A stretch of 64,000 bases of DNA from Acanthochlamys bracteata (taxonomy: Eukaryota; Streptophyta; Magnoliopsida; Pandanales; Velloziaceae). Where the stretch lies: the NCBI GenBank assembly GCA_019914995.1, contig CM034127.1, positions 6,138,001 through 6,202,000 on the forward strand, written 5' to 3'. The notes beneath the pieces are model-generated. The model was not told the DNA's origin. It saw only the letters and a list, made by a program, of their open reading frames with translations, and ran no database searches. Both the position numbers and the translations under genes were made by a program. Positions 12,193 through 25,349 of this stretch are shown here, one piece after another; position 1 is the stretch's first letter; the number at the start of each line of letters is the position of its first letter.

Positions 12193-12635
12193 TATCCCAA
12201 GCTACTACATTTGCATCTACTGTTACGTAAATTGGTGATTGCTTAAATAAGCAGTTTTTAATTAAAAATAATTTTAAAGTTTTTTTCAAAATATTAGTTT
12301 TGTTTATTTTATATCTAAAGTAATAATATAATATATATGTAGTGTATATTATTTATATTTTCTAAAATTAAAACATTAAAAATATTATAAAAAATATATA
12401 AAAAATTTTAAATGAAAAAAACACTGCAAATGTCCATTTAGTACATGGTTATTTGAACTCACTTTATTAAAAGTGCATTTAAAAAATAAATTAAATATTT
12501 AATAAAAAATAAGTTTTTATTTTTATATGAAGTGAATTTTAATTAATTTTTATTTCAAAATTTTTATTTATTTTATATTTAAAGTGAGTTTGAAAAAAAT
12601 AAATTTAATATGTTAATAAACAAGCTCTTAAAGCT

Positions 12636-12852
12636 TATTTATTTACCATCTAAATTTTATTTTTTCCAAATTATTTTAATATAAAATAAAAAAGGTTTAA
12701 AAATTAAATTTTTTAATAATTTTTTTTATAATTTAACTTTAAAAACTTCTTTAAATATCAAATTAATTAAAAAACTTATTTTTAATGTATTTTAAATTTA
12801 AATTTTAAAATTCACTTAAAAAATAATTTATCTCAGAATAAACAAACTCTTA
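12636..12852. repeat. MITE family B, copy 1
   Basis: About 220 bp, starting TTATTTACCATCTAAATTTT and ending TTATCTCAGAATAAAC. It shares layout with copies at 54690-54908 and 60438-60667, but its termini are more worn. Confidence 0.45.
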
Positions 12853-14403
12853 CCTGCCGGCATGCGCAAGGTGTTGTTTAGACGATGTATCAGATTTTTG
12901 AAGTTAAATTTAAACATCACCGCATGATTGGAGGTGCTAGTCTGTCTAGATAAAACTACGACGGCCTTACCGAAACGACGGTTTACTATCAAATTTTTAC
13001 TGACGAACTCTTAATTTTATAGAATATCAATATAAGAAATGATGAAAGGGGGTATTTTGCAAAATTTGGAAGTTCAGGGGTAAAATACATATTATTGAGG
13101 TTGAGGGTTACTTTGCATATTTCCTTTTTTTACAGTATGTTTAGATAAATAAGAGAATGATTTGAAAAAATAATAATAAATAAATAGAAAAATAATAACT
13201 ATTTAACTATTTAATATTTAAATATATAGTTAAAATAACAAAGTAATTATGTTGAAATAGATAGGTAAATGAATGAATAATAGAAGTAAAATTTTTATAA
13301 TAGACTCAATGCCATTTTTATTTATATTAATTTAACTTTTATTAATGTAACTTTAAATTAATTTGATTATTATACTTAAATTAACATTATTAATATAACT
13401 TCTAGATTATTTTTTATATTAATTAAATTTTTATTAATGTTTGATATTATTTAACAAATTTAAATAAAATTTTAAATTAAAAAATTTGATCATATTGTTT
13501 TATTATTTTTTTTACCAACTAAAATTAATTAAAATTAAATAAATATAAAAATTATAAATTATTATAATAAAATTAATATCTATATTAATTAAATAAATAT
13601 TTAATTAAAAAGTATCTAATTAAAATAAATATTTAAAATTTTAAAAATTAAAAAAAAATAAAAAGGAAATCAAAATTTTTTTTCCTTTTTGTTACCATAT
13701 GTATTCATCAAATTGATAAGTACACATTTTATCATATTTCATGGTGAGAAAAAAAGTGCAATTTTTTCTTACCTCACCTCAACAAAACAAAGTTAAACAT
13801 AATTAAGATGGTGAAATGCTTCACCATCAAGCCTTATGTTCAGGGTTTATCAATGCCTTACCACACTTTTTTCTTCAAAATTTTATTTTAACTCACTTTA
13901 AATTAAAATAAATATAAAATTAAACACAATATTTTGCAAAAAATTTTACTTCTAAAATTTAAATTTAAATAAAAATTTACTTATAAATCTATGTTACAAC
14001 ATATTTATTACTATTTTTAACTCAATTTTTTGGCTAAAAACTCTAATTTTAATTTATTTTCAAACAAATAAACACAAAATTTTAACTCAATTTTCTATGA
14101 AAAAACTTAAAATTTTAATTTTATAATTGAAAATGTCACCTCAAAAATACTTCTACAATAAAATAAATAAAAATATTAAGCTCACTTTCTATATTCATTT
14201 TTAAGTAACTTTTTTTTAAAATTGACTTTCGATATCTCAGTGTTATTTCAAAAAATGCATCCTTAATTAAGAATAAATATAAAAATTAACCAAAATTTAT
14301 TTTTAAATAACCTAATTTTGGAAACTCGAAAAAAGAGCACGCCCTTAACTGACTTTTGTCTATTTTCCATCGAACTCTCTGATAGATTTTGTTGTGTGTA
14401 GCT

Positions 14404-17400
14404 ATGTGGCGGGTGGTGGCACTCCAAAGCTTCAAACGGCGGGGAGCCCGGTGGCTCACCACCTTGTCCGGAAACAGCGCTGCCGTTCTCCGGCGATCTG
14501 AGGACGAAGGCGACTGGTCTTACTCCGCAGAGTGGTGGGACACCGGCTCTGGCTCCGACGAGGGCCACACCGTTTTCCGTGCAGTTTCTGAAATGGGAAA
14601 CGGTGTTGTCTCCGTCGTCGCTTACCCTTCATCCCGACCGGTGACGTTCATTTCTTTGCTCTTGAGATTCTTAGCTATCGCCTTACTGTTCTTTTGAGTT
14701 TTGTTAGTGTGTGATTTCGCGTGTTAGTAGTAGCAATATTGGTCTGTAAGCTATTTGTTCAATATGGGGGCAAACCTGGGCTGAAAGCAATAGAGGCTCA
14801 CTGGTGATACTTTTTTGTTAAAGTTTCTCCTTACTGATTTCTTGGCCTCTAGTATCTCATTGGGTATGTCAGTCCTTAGTTATATTCAACTTGATGAACT
14901 TGGTTATGTTATGCTAAATCCCAAAACTAACTCCTCCATGATATTCCTCTTAGCAAACTTTAAATTGGTAATGATTTTACTTTTTTTTTTTGCGGTTCGA
15001 ACTATTGAATCATGATCTAGGCATCAAGACCTACGTATGAGCAAAGTTCAACTCATTTGGACACTTGGTTCATATATTCTTTAACTAAAAATTGGACAGT
15101 AAAGAAGCAAGTGAACTTCAAAACACATGATTGAAGTGTTAAATTAGTGTACTTCCAAATGTAGGTCTAGAATAATCTTTGACCTTGATTCAAGTTTTGG
15201 ATTGTCCAATAGATTCACTATGATATGAAAATTCTATAGATAGAATAAATTCATTGATGAGTTTGTAAAGGGTGTACAGTATTTTTCATAAAGTAATAAG
15301 CAGTATGTTAGTGTGTGCCTCTGCTCCCATTCATCCCATTTCGGAACACATTGCTAGATGGACAACCCTCAGGAGTCACCAAGATCTGCTTCTTTCTCCA
15401 CAAATTCTGTCTGCTGCCTTGTATTATGCAAGGTATGTTATTTAATGGAAGATTCTTTCTGTGGGAAAAAAGATAGCTACTGATCTATGGGAAGAAAGTT
15501 GTCTTTAAGATGTGCTGGCCATTATCCCAACAGCAGCAACAATTCTATTTATTTATTTTTGAGAATTTGTTAAATTTTGGTTCTGATGTTTATCTGGTTG
15601 TTCTTCTTAACATGACCATGCATTCTCGTCCTTAGTATTGCTTGTTTTTGAAATAGCAAAGCAATCTTGTTTCTATTTCAAGACTGGAGTTGAATGTAAA
15701 GTTAAGATGCTAGTATTTTGGGATCAAAGGCTATCACCTGAATTGATGACAAGTTTGAATAAATTGGTTTTCTGCTAAATTCATTGTGGTCTGTTTTATT
15801 GGCCTATGATCTCTTATGATAGGATAACTTTTGCCAAGGCGTGCTCTTATGACACTAGGAGGAGGGTATGCATGACTTGGTTTTGGAAGTTCTCCTTCAT
15901 GTTGAAGTCAATTAAGGGGAGATGAACGATGATGCTCTCGAGCAATAAACAGGAAAAGAAATGCAGCCCTGTCTTGGCATTTTATTTTTCCCTAGTAGTA
16001 TGACCTATGTAATAAGCATTTGATGAAGATTATATTTTTAAAGAGATATAGTGGTGTTTCCCTTCATTTGATTGGTATATCTTTTGAATTTAAGAGAGCA
16101 CATTCTGTTGAAGGGCATAAGTAATCTGATATGCTCGATATTTTTTGTGTTCCCATCTTTACCCATTGTAAGCATGATATCCCTTTTTATTTAAATTCTG
16201 ATTTGGAGTTACTTGCTCTTTGCAGGAACCAGAGCAATGGCCAGCTGTGGAGAGGTGGCTTCAAGAAAGGTATGAAAAGAGCCATCCAACATTTACTCAT
16301 ACAGAGCAATTTAAGATTCTTGGTTATCAGTGGCGTGTTCTTCGATTTAATGATAATACCCGTCAAAGTACAGTCAAAGTTATGGCCGCATCCAGATCCT
16401 CAAATCCTGGTTCGCTTTATCTGATGCAACAGCCACGGTGTTTGGCTGTACCATGTATATTTCTTCTCCTGATGTCTAGAATTTTATCAGAATGTCCACT
16501 TGTTTGTTTGCATTTGTGACTTTTTTAATAAGATTTGGTTCTTTAGTATTACATACACTTTGCTAATTGAACCTTTGTATTTTACGTGGAATCTATGTTG
16601 ATATGGGCCTATAAAAGTCTACACCTTACGTTTTCCCTATTTACATGTTTAACTTTCTCTTTGAGCCATTTAATAAAAATAAAATAAAACAAAATAAAAT
16701 TCTCTCTTTCATCAAGGACAGATAAATGATTTTCTAGTTGCTTTTGGGTACTATATGCAGTTTCTAAGTTTTATTGATTCAACTTAAAAATACTATATTT
16801 TTTTTTGTTTCTGCTAGGAAGACATTGAGGAATGAATCAGCAAGTTCACCTCAATATGTGTTTTTTAATAAGCTGCACTTTGAAAATGATGTAAATACTC
16901 ATGTTACATACTAATGGATGTCGAAGTACATTTTATTTCGAAGATTAATTATCAAATTGAATAAACAAGTGAAGAATGGATTGCATTCCTAATCAATTAA
17001 TTAGAGTAAGGTCAACGAGATTTATTTTGCTGCTTGGAGAATGAGTTCTTCGAAGAACTTCTTGGTATCTTCTTTGAGGTACCTTTAGCTCTCGCTCTTC
17101 TTCTAAAATTTATTTTCAACATAGCCATGTTGAAATAACTTTAGGAATGCACTTCTATACACTTCAATATATACTTCAATAATCTTATTGTTTCTTTATG
17201 TTAGTTATTTATCACCCTAATTTCAAATTTACTTGAATTATGAATTTACAAAGTTAAAGAAGTTGCATACTGAACCAGCAAATTACTAAGTTTCCTTACA
17301 CATGATTCTGCTAATACCTATAGTTTTACCTACGAACTTCTTCGATTGCTGTATGTCCCAATACCATTCTGACTCTAGTATTTGGCCTCCTCTCTTAGAC

Positions 17401-18817
17401 AGATTAACAAGCAAAACATGTGAGTTTTTCCCTACTAAGTACTATTGGCATGCCCCTTCTATATGCTATTTCTTACAATGAGTGGTTTGTTTGTTTCTAG
17501 TAATTAGATACAAAGTTTCATCCCTTTGTGGTTTACCATGAAGGATCAAGATCTTCTTTTGTAATTTTCTTTCTTTAGTATTTCTTCTGAGGAGATTCGC
17601 ATGGACAATTGATCTGGAATCTGAAGAGTTTTGATATATTCGTATATTGAGATTTGAGATCATTGCAGCATGCTTATTGATTTTTCAAAAATTCTTGATG
17701 ACAGATATCAAAAGTATGTTTTCGGCTGGTTTTACAACTATTGCATCTTTGAACTTTGATCTTTCTGGAGCAGTTGCGGGAAATATGCCTTTGAATGTCC
17801 TATGCATTGGTCATGGTGGTGGAAGCCTTCCATTATTCCTAGCTAGTAAAATCAAAGGTGAGTCATCAAGTTTACTTTCAGCCATCATAAAGAAAACGTA
17901 CCGTCTTATTGAGTAACTCACACATTGTGGTTTTGTAAGATCTGATGCAGTTTGTGTACGCATGCTAGATCGAGTAGCTAAGTGCATTTCCATGATCATT
18001 CATAAAAATATTGAATTTCTAAAAGGCAAACTACATTGTGGGTCACAAGATTTTCAATAATCTCTTACGATGCCTATTGATTTGAGATTCTTACTTGTAA
18101 GTATTACTTGCGGCTCAAAGAATGCATTCATGGAAATACCCTAGGTATAATCAAAACATATTTTCTTCAGGTGCTACTGTTGATATTGTGGAGATTGATC
18201 CCATTGTCATAAAAGCATCCACTCAGGCAATGGGATTCCCTGCATCCTCTGCACAAGAGGAAATAGACAAGTTATCTTACCATCCTGATGACATTGACCA
18301 AATATTATGGAAAGATGTTTCTACTCGCTTATTCTTATACAGATCTGATGCTGAAGACTTCATTCGTCAATGTTCCAAAACCTATGATTTGGTTTTCATC
18401 GATGCCTATGATGGGGACGACATCTTCCCTCGTAAGCTTTGGGATCCCAACAGTCCCTTCCTCAAGGCTCTTCAAGGTTGTATTAACCAAGTCCATGGGA
18501 CAGTAGTTGTTAATCTGCACTCAGATTATGAAGAAGTTACAGTTTACGACAGCTTATTACCAATGGGTCGATACGTAAGCCAAGTGTGCAATGCTTACAA
18601 GAAGCATATGGGGATGGCATTCACTGTTTCTGTTCCTTGGCTTTGCAATAGGACTCTAGTTGCGTGCACTGGCTCAGGGTTTGCTCGGCATAGATTATTT
18701 ATTAACAGGGACCAGGTTTTTAGTGTTCTGATTTCAAAAGCTAATCTGGTTGAATATGTTCTCGACTTGCCGTTTCCTTGCTTGCAGTACCTGAAGAATG
18801 GTTTTGTGTTAGTCTGA
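14404..18817 (+). CDS. SAM-dependent methyltransferase, spermine-synthase/METTL13-like fold
   Basis: Four coding exons (14404-14640, 16226-16454, 17705-17857, 18171-18817) join in frame with GT-AG borders to give 421 residues. Exon 3 holds the SAM-binding glycine loop LNVLCIGHGGGSLPLF (about residue 185). Exon 4 opens with the acidic strand GATVDIVEIDP, then YDLVFIDAYDGDDIFP (about 280) and FLKALQGCINQVHGTVVVNL, the order seen in spermidine-synthase-like and METTL13-C-terminal-like methyltransferases. The N-terminus (WRVVALQSFKRRGARWLTT) is basic and could be an organelle signal. The substrate is unknown; METTL13 relatives methylate eEF1A, but that is family knowledge, not shown here. The ATG at 14404 was chosen because the upstream in-frame codons are not ATG. 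The 1.6-kb first intron holds nothing I can name. Confidence 0.88.
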
Positions 18818-21376
18818 GTGACTTATGATTGTAACCTGATGAAACATTGCTGTATGTTATAGAAAAATTATCATGAGTTTTTGCTTAACATAGTTACTAG
18901 TTCCATCAATTGAATTTTCTCGGAGAAGTTAGCACTGCTGTTGGATGAAATTTTATCAAGATAAAAGGCACTATGAAAAGGATAAACAGCATATGCTACG
19001 ATTATGGCGTCTCAGATTTTTATTGTTCACAAATTTATAAGAAAGTGCTGTACATACACATACTGTATTACTGACTTGTGATTTAGAAAGCTATTAATCT
19101 GAATGCCAAATGAGAATTATTAAAACTTTTGCAGTTATTTGGTGGAGCTTTTGATGCTAGATTTTAACTTCATCAAAAGTTGGAAATTTTTTCAATGCAA
19201 CACATCTAGTTTTTTGCTTCCGCTTATGAATTCCAACTGAAGAGGTGTTTGGCGTCCATTTCTGTTGTGTTAGTAGATGGAAAAGCTGGTATAATTTTGT
19301 ATAAATGTGGATTACTCTTCTAGAAGAAAGCTCTATCAACAAGAAGAGTAATGGCAAATAAGCTTCATTGGTCAAGCGTACAAATTCTTTTACGTTATTG
19401 TTCTGAAGATTTGTAGCTCTATCTTAAATGTATTCAAAACATAAATTACGTTTGGCTTATTTGAAAAGATCATAAAATATTACTGAATAACATAAAAATA
19501 CACCTAAGTTGTTTGTTAAAAATGTTGCTATAATAAAACTACAAAACAAGAAATTAAGAACACAAGATTACAAAACAAAAAAAAATAATTAAAATAATGT
19601 AAATAATTGAGATTAATAAAGTTAACCTAAAAAACTTTCTGTTAGAGAGTTTCAATTAAATCCATCAACATCCAATACAAGTACCAATCCTCTTAAGTCT
19701 CTAACTCTCGAGCTTGGATTTTTCTAAAGAGTCTCTTTGGACACGAAGTAATAATCAAGAATTAGAAAGAGTGAAAAAAAGTTAGAATAATAGAGTAAAA
19801 ATAATTATTTATATTTATTCTATTTGATATATTAATAAAAATAAAAAAAGTAAAGATTATCATATATGGTTAGAGTAATAAAATGAAGAATAAATAAGAT
19901 AATTTTTTATAAAAAGTCTTTTGATTCATACTTAATCAGAAAATATAAGCACATGCATTAAACATTTTTTAATTTTATTTTATTTTATAATCATTAAAGT
20001 ATGTTGTAGTGACAATTCGAAAGCACTTTAAATGCATTAGTTGAACAAAAGCAATGTGCGTTGATAAGAGTAGAGAGAGCGCTAAGAGTGAAGAAACGAG
20101 AAGTTTTAGGGTGTACTTTTTTTACACCGAAGTTATTTTTTTTTCTACTAAAAAGTTATTTATAATTTATTTTTTATTTAAAAGAATACAAAAAATTACT
20201 TCAATTTATTTTTAAAAAAAAAAAAAACGCATCACTTTTAACAATACTATTTCTAACAATTCATTTCTAAAAATTCACTTTCAAAAAAGTTATTTCTAAA
20301 ACAAAAAAAATGCACTATTTAGAGCACGACAGATAGTGAAATTACAGATCAGAACGAGAAATGAGCATCAAACAGAAAATGAAAATAGATAGAAGGATAT
20401 ACAAATATCCAATTTTCTTAATTTATAAGGAAAAAAAATGTTTTACAATCTTGAAGTACCCCTCTATATTAGCAGTGCTTATAAAAATAGAACTTTTTCT
20501 GAAATAGAAAGTATTTTTATTTTTTTAAAACATGAGTTTAATTTTTTTACTTTAAAAAAAATAATAAAAATATATAATAAAAAAATTTTATTACATAGAA
20601 TTTTTCTACTCTTTCTAAATTTTTAAGTAAATTTTTTAAATACTTATAAAATATATATTAAAAAACGTAAAATAAAAAATTGAGAAGTACCGTTGAAAAA
20701 TTACAATTTCAAACGGGCTCTAACTCATGGTTACGTTCCGCATTTCTCTTTAAAATAAGAATAGTAGAAAATAAAATTATTCTTCACTATATTTATAAAA
20801 TTATATCAAGTAAAATAATAAAATAATTAATTTTTTGTATTTTCTAATATTTTTATTTATACTCTTAATTCAAATACACTCTAAAGTTTAGAGTGTGTTT
20901 GGATTGAAAGTAAATAAGAACGAAGAAAAGTAAGAGAATCGACCGCTCTCTTTGAACTCTTATTTTGAAACTCTTTGTAAGAATAACGAAGAATAAATTT
21001 TTTATTCATTTTCTTGTACGAAGAGTAGTCAGTTTCACCCTATATTGAATATAATCGAGAGAAAAAATAATCAGAGCTAAAATTATTCTTTACGTTCTTG
21101 ATAAATTAAAAAAATTAGGGAATTTTTATATATTTTTATATCTTTTTTTTCCTTCATCAAATAACTTCGTTTCATTTTTTTCTAAGCGACAAATCAATTA
21201 AATTTAATTAAAAGAAATTATTAAAAACTAATTTTTTCTTTTCATTCAACTCTACTCTTTATAAATATCAATATAAGGTTTCGAAATTCTCAAAATCTAA
21301 TTACTTTATTTAAAGACTTTTTTGAAAGTATTTACTGTATATTAACTAGTTATCTCGTTCTCTCTCCCACAACAGT
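18818..21376. other. 3' flank and repeat-rich spacer
   Basis: The first few hundred bases are probably the methyltransferase 3' UTR. Beyond about 19440 the sequence is AT-rich and repeat-like: a possible small element at 19735-19935, MITE family A copy 3 (20472-20718), and a head-to-head junction of two repeat ends at 20871-20901. No gene is supported. Confidence 0.45.
20472..20718 (+). repeat. MITE family A, copy 3
   Basis: Starts GTGCTTATAAAAATAGAAC, contains ATTACATAGAATTTTTCTAC and CTTTCTAAATTTTTAAGTAA, and ends near CAAACGGGC. It is a close match in order and wording to the copies at 54953 and 63480. Confidence 0.65.
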
Positions 21377-21714
21377 ATGGCTTCGCTACAAGGCCGCAGC
21401 GGATCTCTTCCAAGATCAAGCAGCGGCGCCAATGGTATTCTCTCGCGAATCTCCGAGTCACCAGTAGTCTACAAAGGCAAGCGCGTTGCAGCAGATGCAG
21501 CAACGGTGGCGAAGAAACTTCTCTGGAGCACTGGCGTGCAGCGTGGATCGCGGGAACAACTTTCCTTGTTCTTGTTGTTCCGCTCATTATTGAGATGGAT
21601 CGTGAGCAGCAGATGAACGAGCTTGAACTACAGCAGGCTTCGTTACTTGGAACTCCTCCTCCGCCTTCTGCTGCTGTCGCCGGATTAGCTCCTCCGCCTC
21701 CTCCGAGCAAGTAA
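21377..21714 (+). pseudogene. TOM22/TOM9-type mitochondrial import receptor, one-base frameshift
   Basis: Plant TOM9 is a short form of TOM22, the central receptor of the outer-membrane translocase, and is usually intronless. The first frame (21377-21535) encodes MASLQGRSGSLPRSSSGANG, then ILSRISESPVVYKGKRVAAD and AATVAKKLLWSTG. The family sequence then resumes in another frame from 21538: AAWIAGTTFLVLVVPLIIEM (the transmembrane helix), DREQQMNELELQQASLLG and a proline-rich tail ending at TAA 21712-21714. One base appears to be missing around 21536. Left as it is, the first frame runs to 79 residues and loses the membrane helix. Everything else is intact, so this is either a sequencing error, a very young pseudogene or a natural null allele. 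Family identity is sure; functionality is not. Confidence 0.85.
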
Positions 21715-24700
21715 ACTGTTTCTTTTTGGTAATAGTCGTTGGGTTTTGTGTTTTCTTTCTTTGTCGAGATTGGGTTTTCTTTTTTGAAAAATGCTGTAGA
21801 AGGTTTACAGTATTGAGATGTTGAAGTACCAGTAGCTGAGTAATTTAATTAGTTACTTGACTATGATTGGTTTTAGATTTCTTTCTGGTTAACTGCTCCT
21901 TCTGGTTGTGCTTGGAATCGGTGTGTCAATGTCTGAACTTTTCTGTGGTATTTCTTTGTTGCATGGTAGCTGACATAAAGAGTTGAAAGTTATATTTGTT
22001 GAATAGAGAAAAATCTGATGTGGTGCCCTTGGTATTGGAATGGATGTATACGTTCTTAGTTTACTGATTTCTAGAGTTAGGTTAATTAGATTAGTTTAGG
22101 AAAAAGAAAATCACCAATTTAGTTTTCCACTGCTTTGCTTGATATATGTAATGTAGTTTTCCTGGTTTGTGTTTTACATTTCGGAGTCTTGAAGTTGCTA
22201 CCAGAAGAATGTTTGAATGTGCCTGATGGATTCATTGTAAAGAATCCCTTATTGATGTCGATGTAATGAATTAGTGGTTTTGTTGTGTTGGATTATTGAT
22301 TGTGTCTAAGCTCTGATATACTGCCACAGTATTTGAATTGAATATTTAACATATTGTGAATATTCTGTGGAATATGCTAAGGATTCTGCACATCTTTTTA
22401 CATCAGAGCTGGCTGAGTTGAGTTTAATTGATGGATATCAAATCCCCATATGAGTATGCTCTGTTAATTTCCATTTCAATTCTTATAATGGTGGGTTTTA
22501 TTTGGTATTTGAAAGATAATAATAAACATGCCAACATGAACATTAGAATGACCAACCGGGAGTGCAGAGCACGTCTACCTATAACTCAGACAGTGGTGAA
22601 ACAATCTTTCAATCTTTCACTCTTTGGTTTATTGGGAATCTGTACGACAAGGATGAGTTGATCGCAATTATAGACAGATACTAACTTCTTTGTTTTTTAT
22701 TGTTGGTTCTTTCACTTTGAATTCATTGAAGAATCCTTTTTACATGGTTAAAATGATTTAATTGACGGCTAGGATCGCTGGTCAGTTTACTATGTATTGA
22801 GGAAACACTGCTTTCATGTGTCATGATCAGCACCTGGGCATTTTTGAGCTCTCAGTGAGTTCTTTCCCTATTCTTTCGACCAGTTTAACTTATATTGGAA
22901 TGATACAGTTGTTGCAGTTCCTTAAAATCATTGAAGGGTTCTGTTCTTATTTCTGGCTAACTTTGAAACACTGCAAATATTGATCATTATTTTAAGAGCC
23001 TGTTAACTGTTCAAATCTGTGACCCCTTTGATTGTACTGTGTAGAAATATGCACTTACACGCCCCAAATATTTTTTACAGTTATGGATTGTAAAGACTAG
23101 CATGGTGGACTTAGGTCATGAGCAAAGAGGCAATTAAGTGCTCAGGTAAAAGTTGTAAATGAGAGTTACATGATAGCATCTTTCTACTTTGCTGATCTCT
23201 GCACTTGGACATTCTTAAAATTTGCTATGCTCTTGAGTATCCTTTTGGAAATAGCATAGCAAAATATGAGTCTGAGCAATCTTCAGGTTTTACAGCTCTA
23301 AAATTGTTGAGTCCAGATATAAGCTAGAGTAAGCAAAATAGAGTTTTATGTATACTAGCATGTAAAGATGTACTTGCTAGCAGGACCAAAACTTATATGA
23401 ATTGCATATACAAGTAACTTGCAAGGTATATGACTCCATTTACGTTGCATTATCTGTATAACATGTCTAAGAAATTGGTATGCAACCCTTTTATTGCTTT
23501 GGTGAATCTTAATTTAACCTCTCATTTGGTGGCAAATTCATGTCTTGTTGAGACATACGGAGTTGAATTCTAATTTGGAAAATGAATTAATTTCTTAATA
23601 TAAAATTTTATTAATGAAGTTTTCCAGTTATTAAGTTTATTGGACCTTAATACTGTCGAATGTCTACTTGGCATTGGTTTTCATACAAGTCCATACTTTT
23701 TGAATTCCTTTCTTGAAGATTGTAATCGGAAGACTTTAGATCAATTCTTGATGCCAAGTATCACTTGGCATCACTTATGCTATGTAGAAACCTGTTTTTT
23801 TCTTAGATGATTTGTGAGCATGTGTTGTGAAAACACTTTTGAATTACCAAAAGACTTGGCATCTATTGTTTCTGTATGCTCACAGTGTTTGTTTTTGTTT
23901 GTGCTTGTTGGTTGAAGGCTATGATTTGTATCGAAAGTGCAGTAGAAGTGTTTGCACAAAAAGCAACCAACGATTCTGTTGTGGGTCTAGTCTGTGCACT
24001 ATTTTCTGTTGTGAATTAGCGCAATGTACTAGCTTTTCAATTCTGTCGGCGTATTTCATATATGAAACCATGTATCTCTATTAGGTACAAGCGTTTATGT
24101 GGTGTATCTGTAACTCAGTGTTGAGTCAAGTGTACGAGTTTTTCTTGCTAATGAGTTCCAATTCTTTTAAGAATACAGGTAGCATGATTTTGCCATCTGT
24201 TTGTTGTATATTTAATTCACTGTAATTATGTCTTGCAAACTGAAAAAGCACAGGAAAAAGAGGAACAGAAGGATTTTTTGTGCCTTCGTTCCACTATGAA
24301 TATTTCTCCACAATTTGGAACAGAATTTTGTTAAAAGTACGCGTGGGTATTCATATAGTTTATGACCCTCCATAGATAAAATCTTGATTGAACTTCAACT
24401 GTCGAGCACATGTTTGAACACTATACTTAGAAATTGTTGTAGCTCATTTCACTGGGAGTATAAATTTTGGAAATGTTCTTTGCAGAAGTGCAGTGCCCTG
24501 CCATGTCCCTGCGATGATGGATTCTCGTCAGATGAAATTTTTGTGCATTCTTGCAGCTGTAAAGCGTACAGTCGTAGTTTTTTTGCAGTACCACTTGTAG
24601 TTTACAGTAGTAAAACATGCACTAAGAAGAATTTTTTAGCACCATTACAGGCCGTACGGTACACTTGCCGTAGTTATAAGTTTATCTAACAGTTTTGCCT

Positions 24701-24905
24701 AGACTGGACAAGCACAGCTGTGGTTAATGCCTATCTGTTGATACCTGTTCCTTGGTGCGTTACTGTACATTTTTTTATTAGCACGAAGTGTGTTAGCGTA
24801 CATCACAAGTGATGTTAACTTTGGATGCAATTCAGGGCTAAACCTAAGCGGTAGAATGACATTCAGGAAAACAGAGAGGAACCCGAAGAGGTAAAAGTTT
24901 TAAAG

Positions 24906-25100
24906 AGTGTTTGGAAGTATTTTTGAAATAAAAATATTTTTATTTTTTTAAAATAAGTTTTATTTTTTTATTCAATAATAATAATAATATGTAATAAAAA
25001 AGTTTTATTATGTAAAATTTTTTATATTTTTAAATAAAATTTTTAAATCTTTATAATATTAAAAAATGTAAAATAGAAAATTTAAAAAATGTGAACGCTT
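24906..25100 (+). repeat. MITE family A, copy 4
   Basis: Begins GTGTTTGGAAGTATTTTTGA and holds TTTTATTATGTAAAATTTTT and a TTTAAATAAAATTTTTAAAT block. The right end is worn. Confidence 0.55.
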
Positions 25101-25117
25101 ATGTGAAATACTTACGT

Positions 25118-25349
25118 CCTTTATGATGTTTAAGAATGCTTATTAAAAAATATTTTAAAATAATTTTTTTTATAGTTTTTTAGAAATAAATTTTATTTTT
25201 TTATTTAAAAAAATATTAATAAAATTTTATGACGTAGAATTTTTTATAATTTTAAAATTTTTAAAAATGTATAGAACATTTGAAAAAATTATTAAACAAT
25301 ATGAAATAAAAAAAAATATATATAAGGAGGTAATAAATATTTCCAAACA
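25118..25349 (+). repeat. MITE family A, copy 5
   Basis: Follows copy 4 almost directly. It contains AATGCTTATTAAAAAATATT and ATGACGTAGAATTTTTTATA and ends at TTTCCAAACATG, which is the expected CCAAAC terminus. It may be a tandem insertion. Confidence 0.5.

Larger units (their letters stand above)
9567..14403. other. AT-rich intergenic region built of small repeats
   Basis: No gene is supported in this 4.8-kb stretch. It holds MITE family A copy 2 (10981-11178), the second CTATAG/CCGG repeat (11386-12192) and MITE family B copy 1 (12636-12852). Further blocks at about 12450-12620 and 13860-14260 share the 'CTCACTTT...TATAAAATAAA' wording of family B but are too worn to bound. The region 13130-13660 is extremely AT-rich with no structure I can name. 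Confidence 0.5.

Noticed and set aside
21342..21710. 122-codon frame antisense to the TOM22 gene
   Set aside because: Glycine/alanine-rich reading of the opposite strand of a recognised gene.
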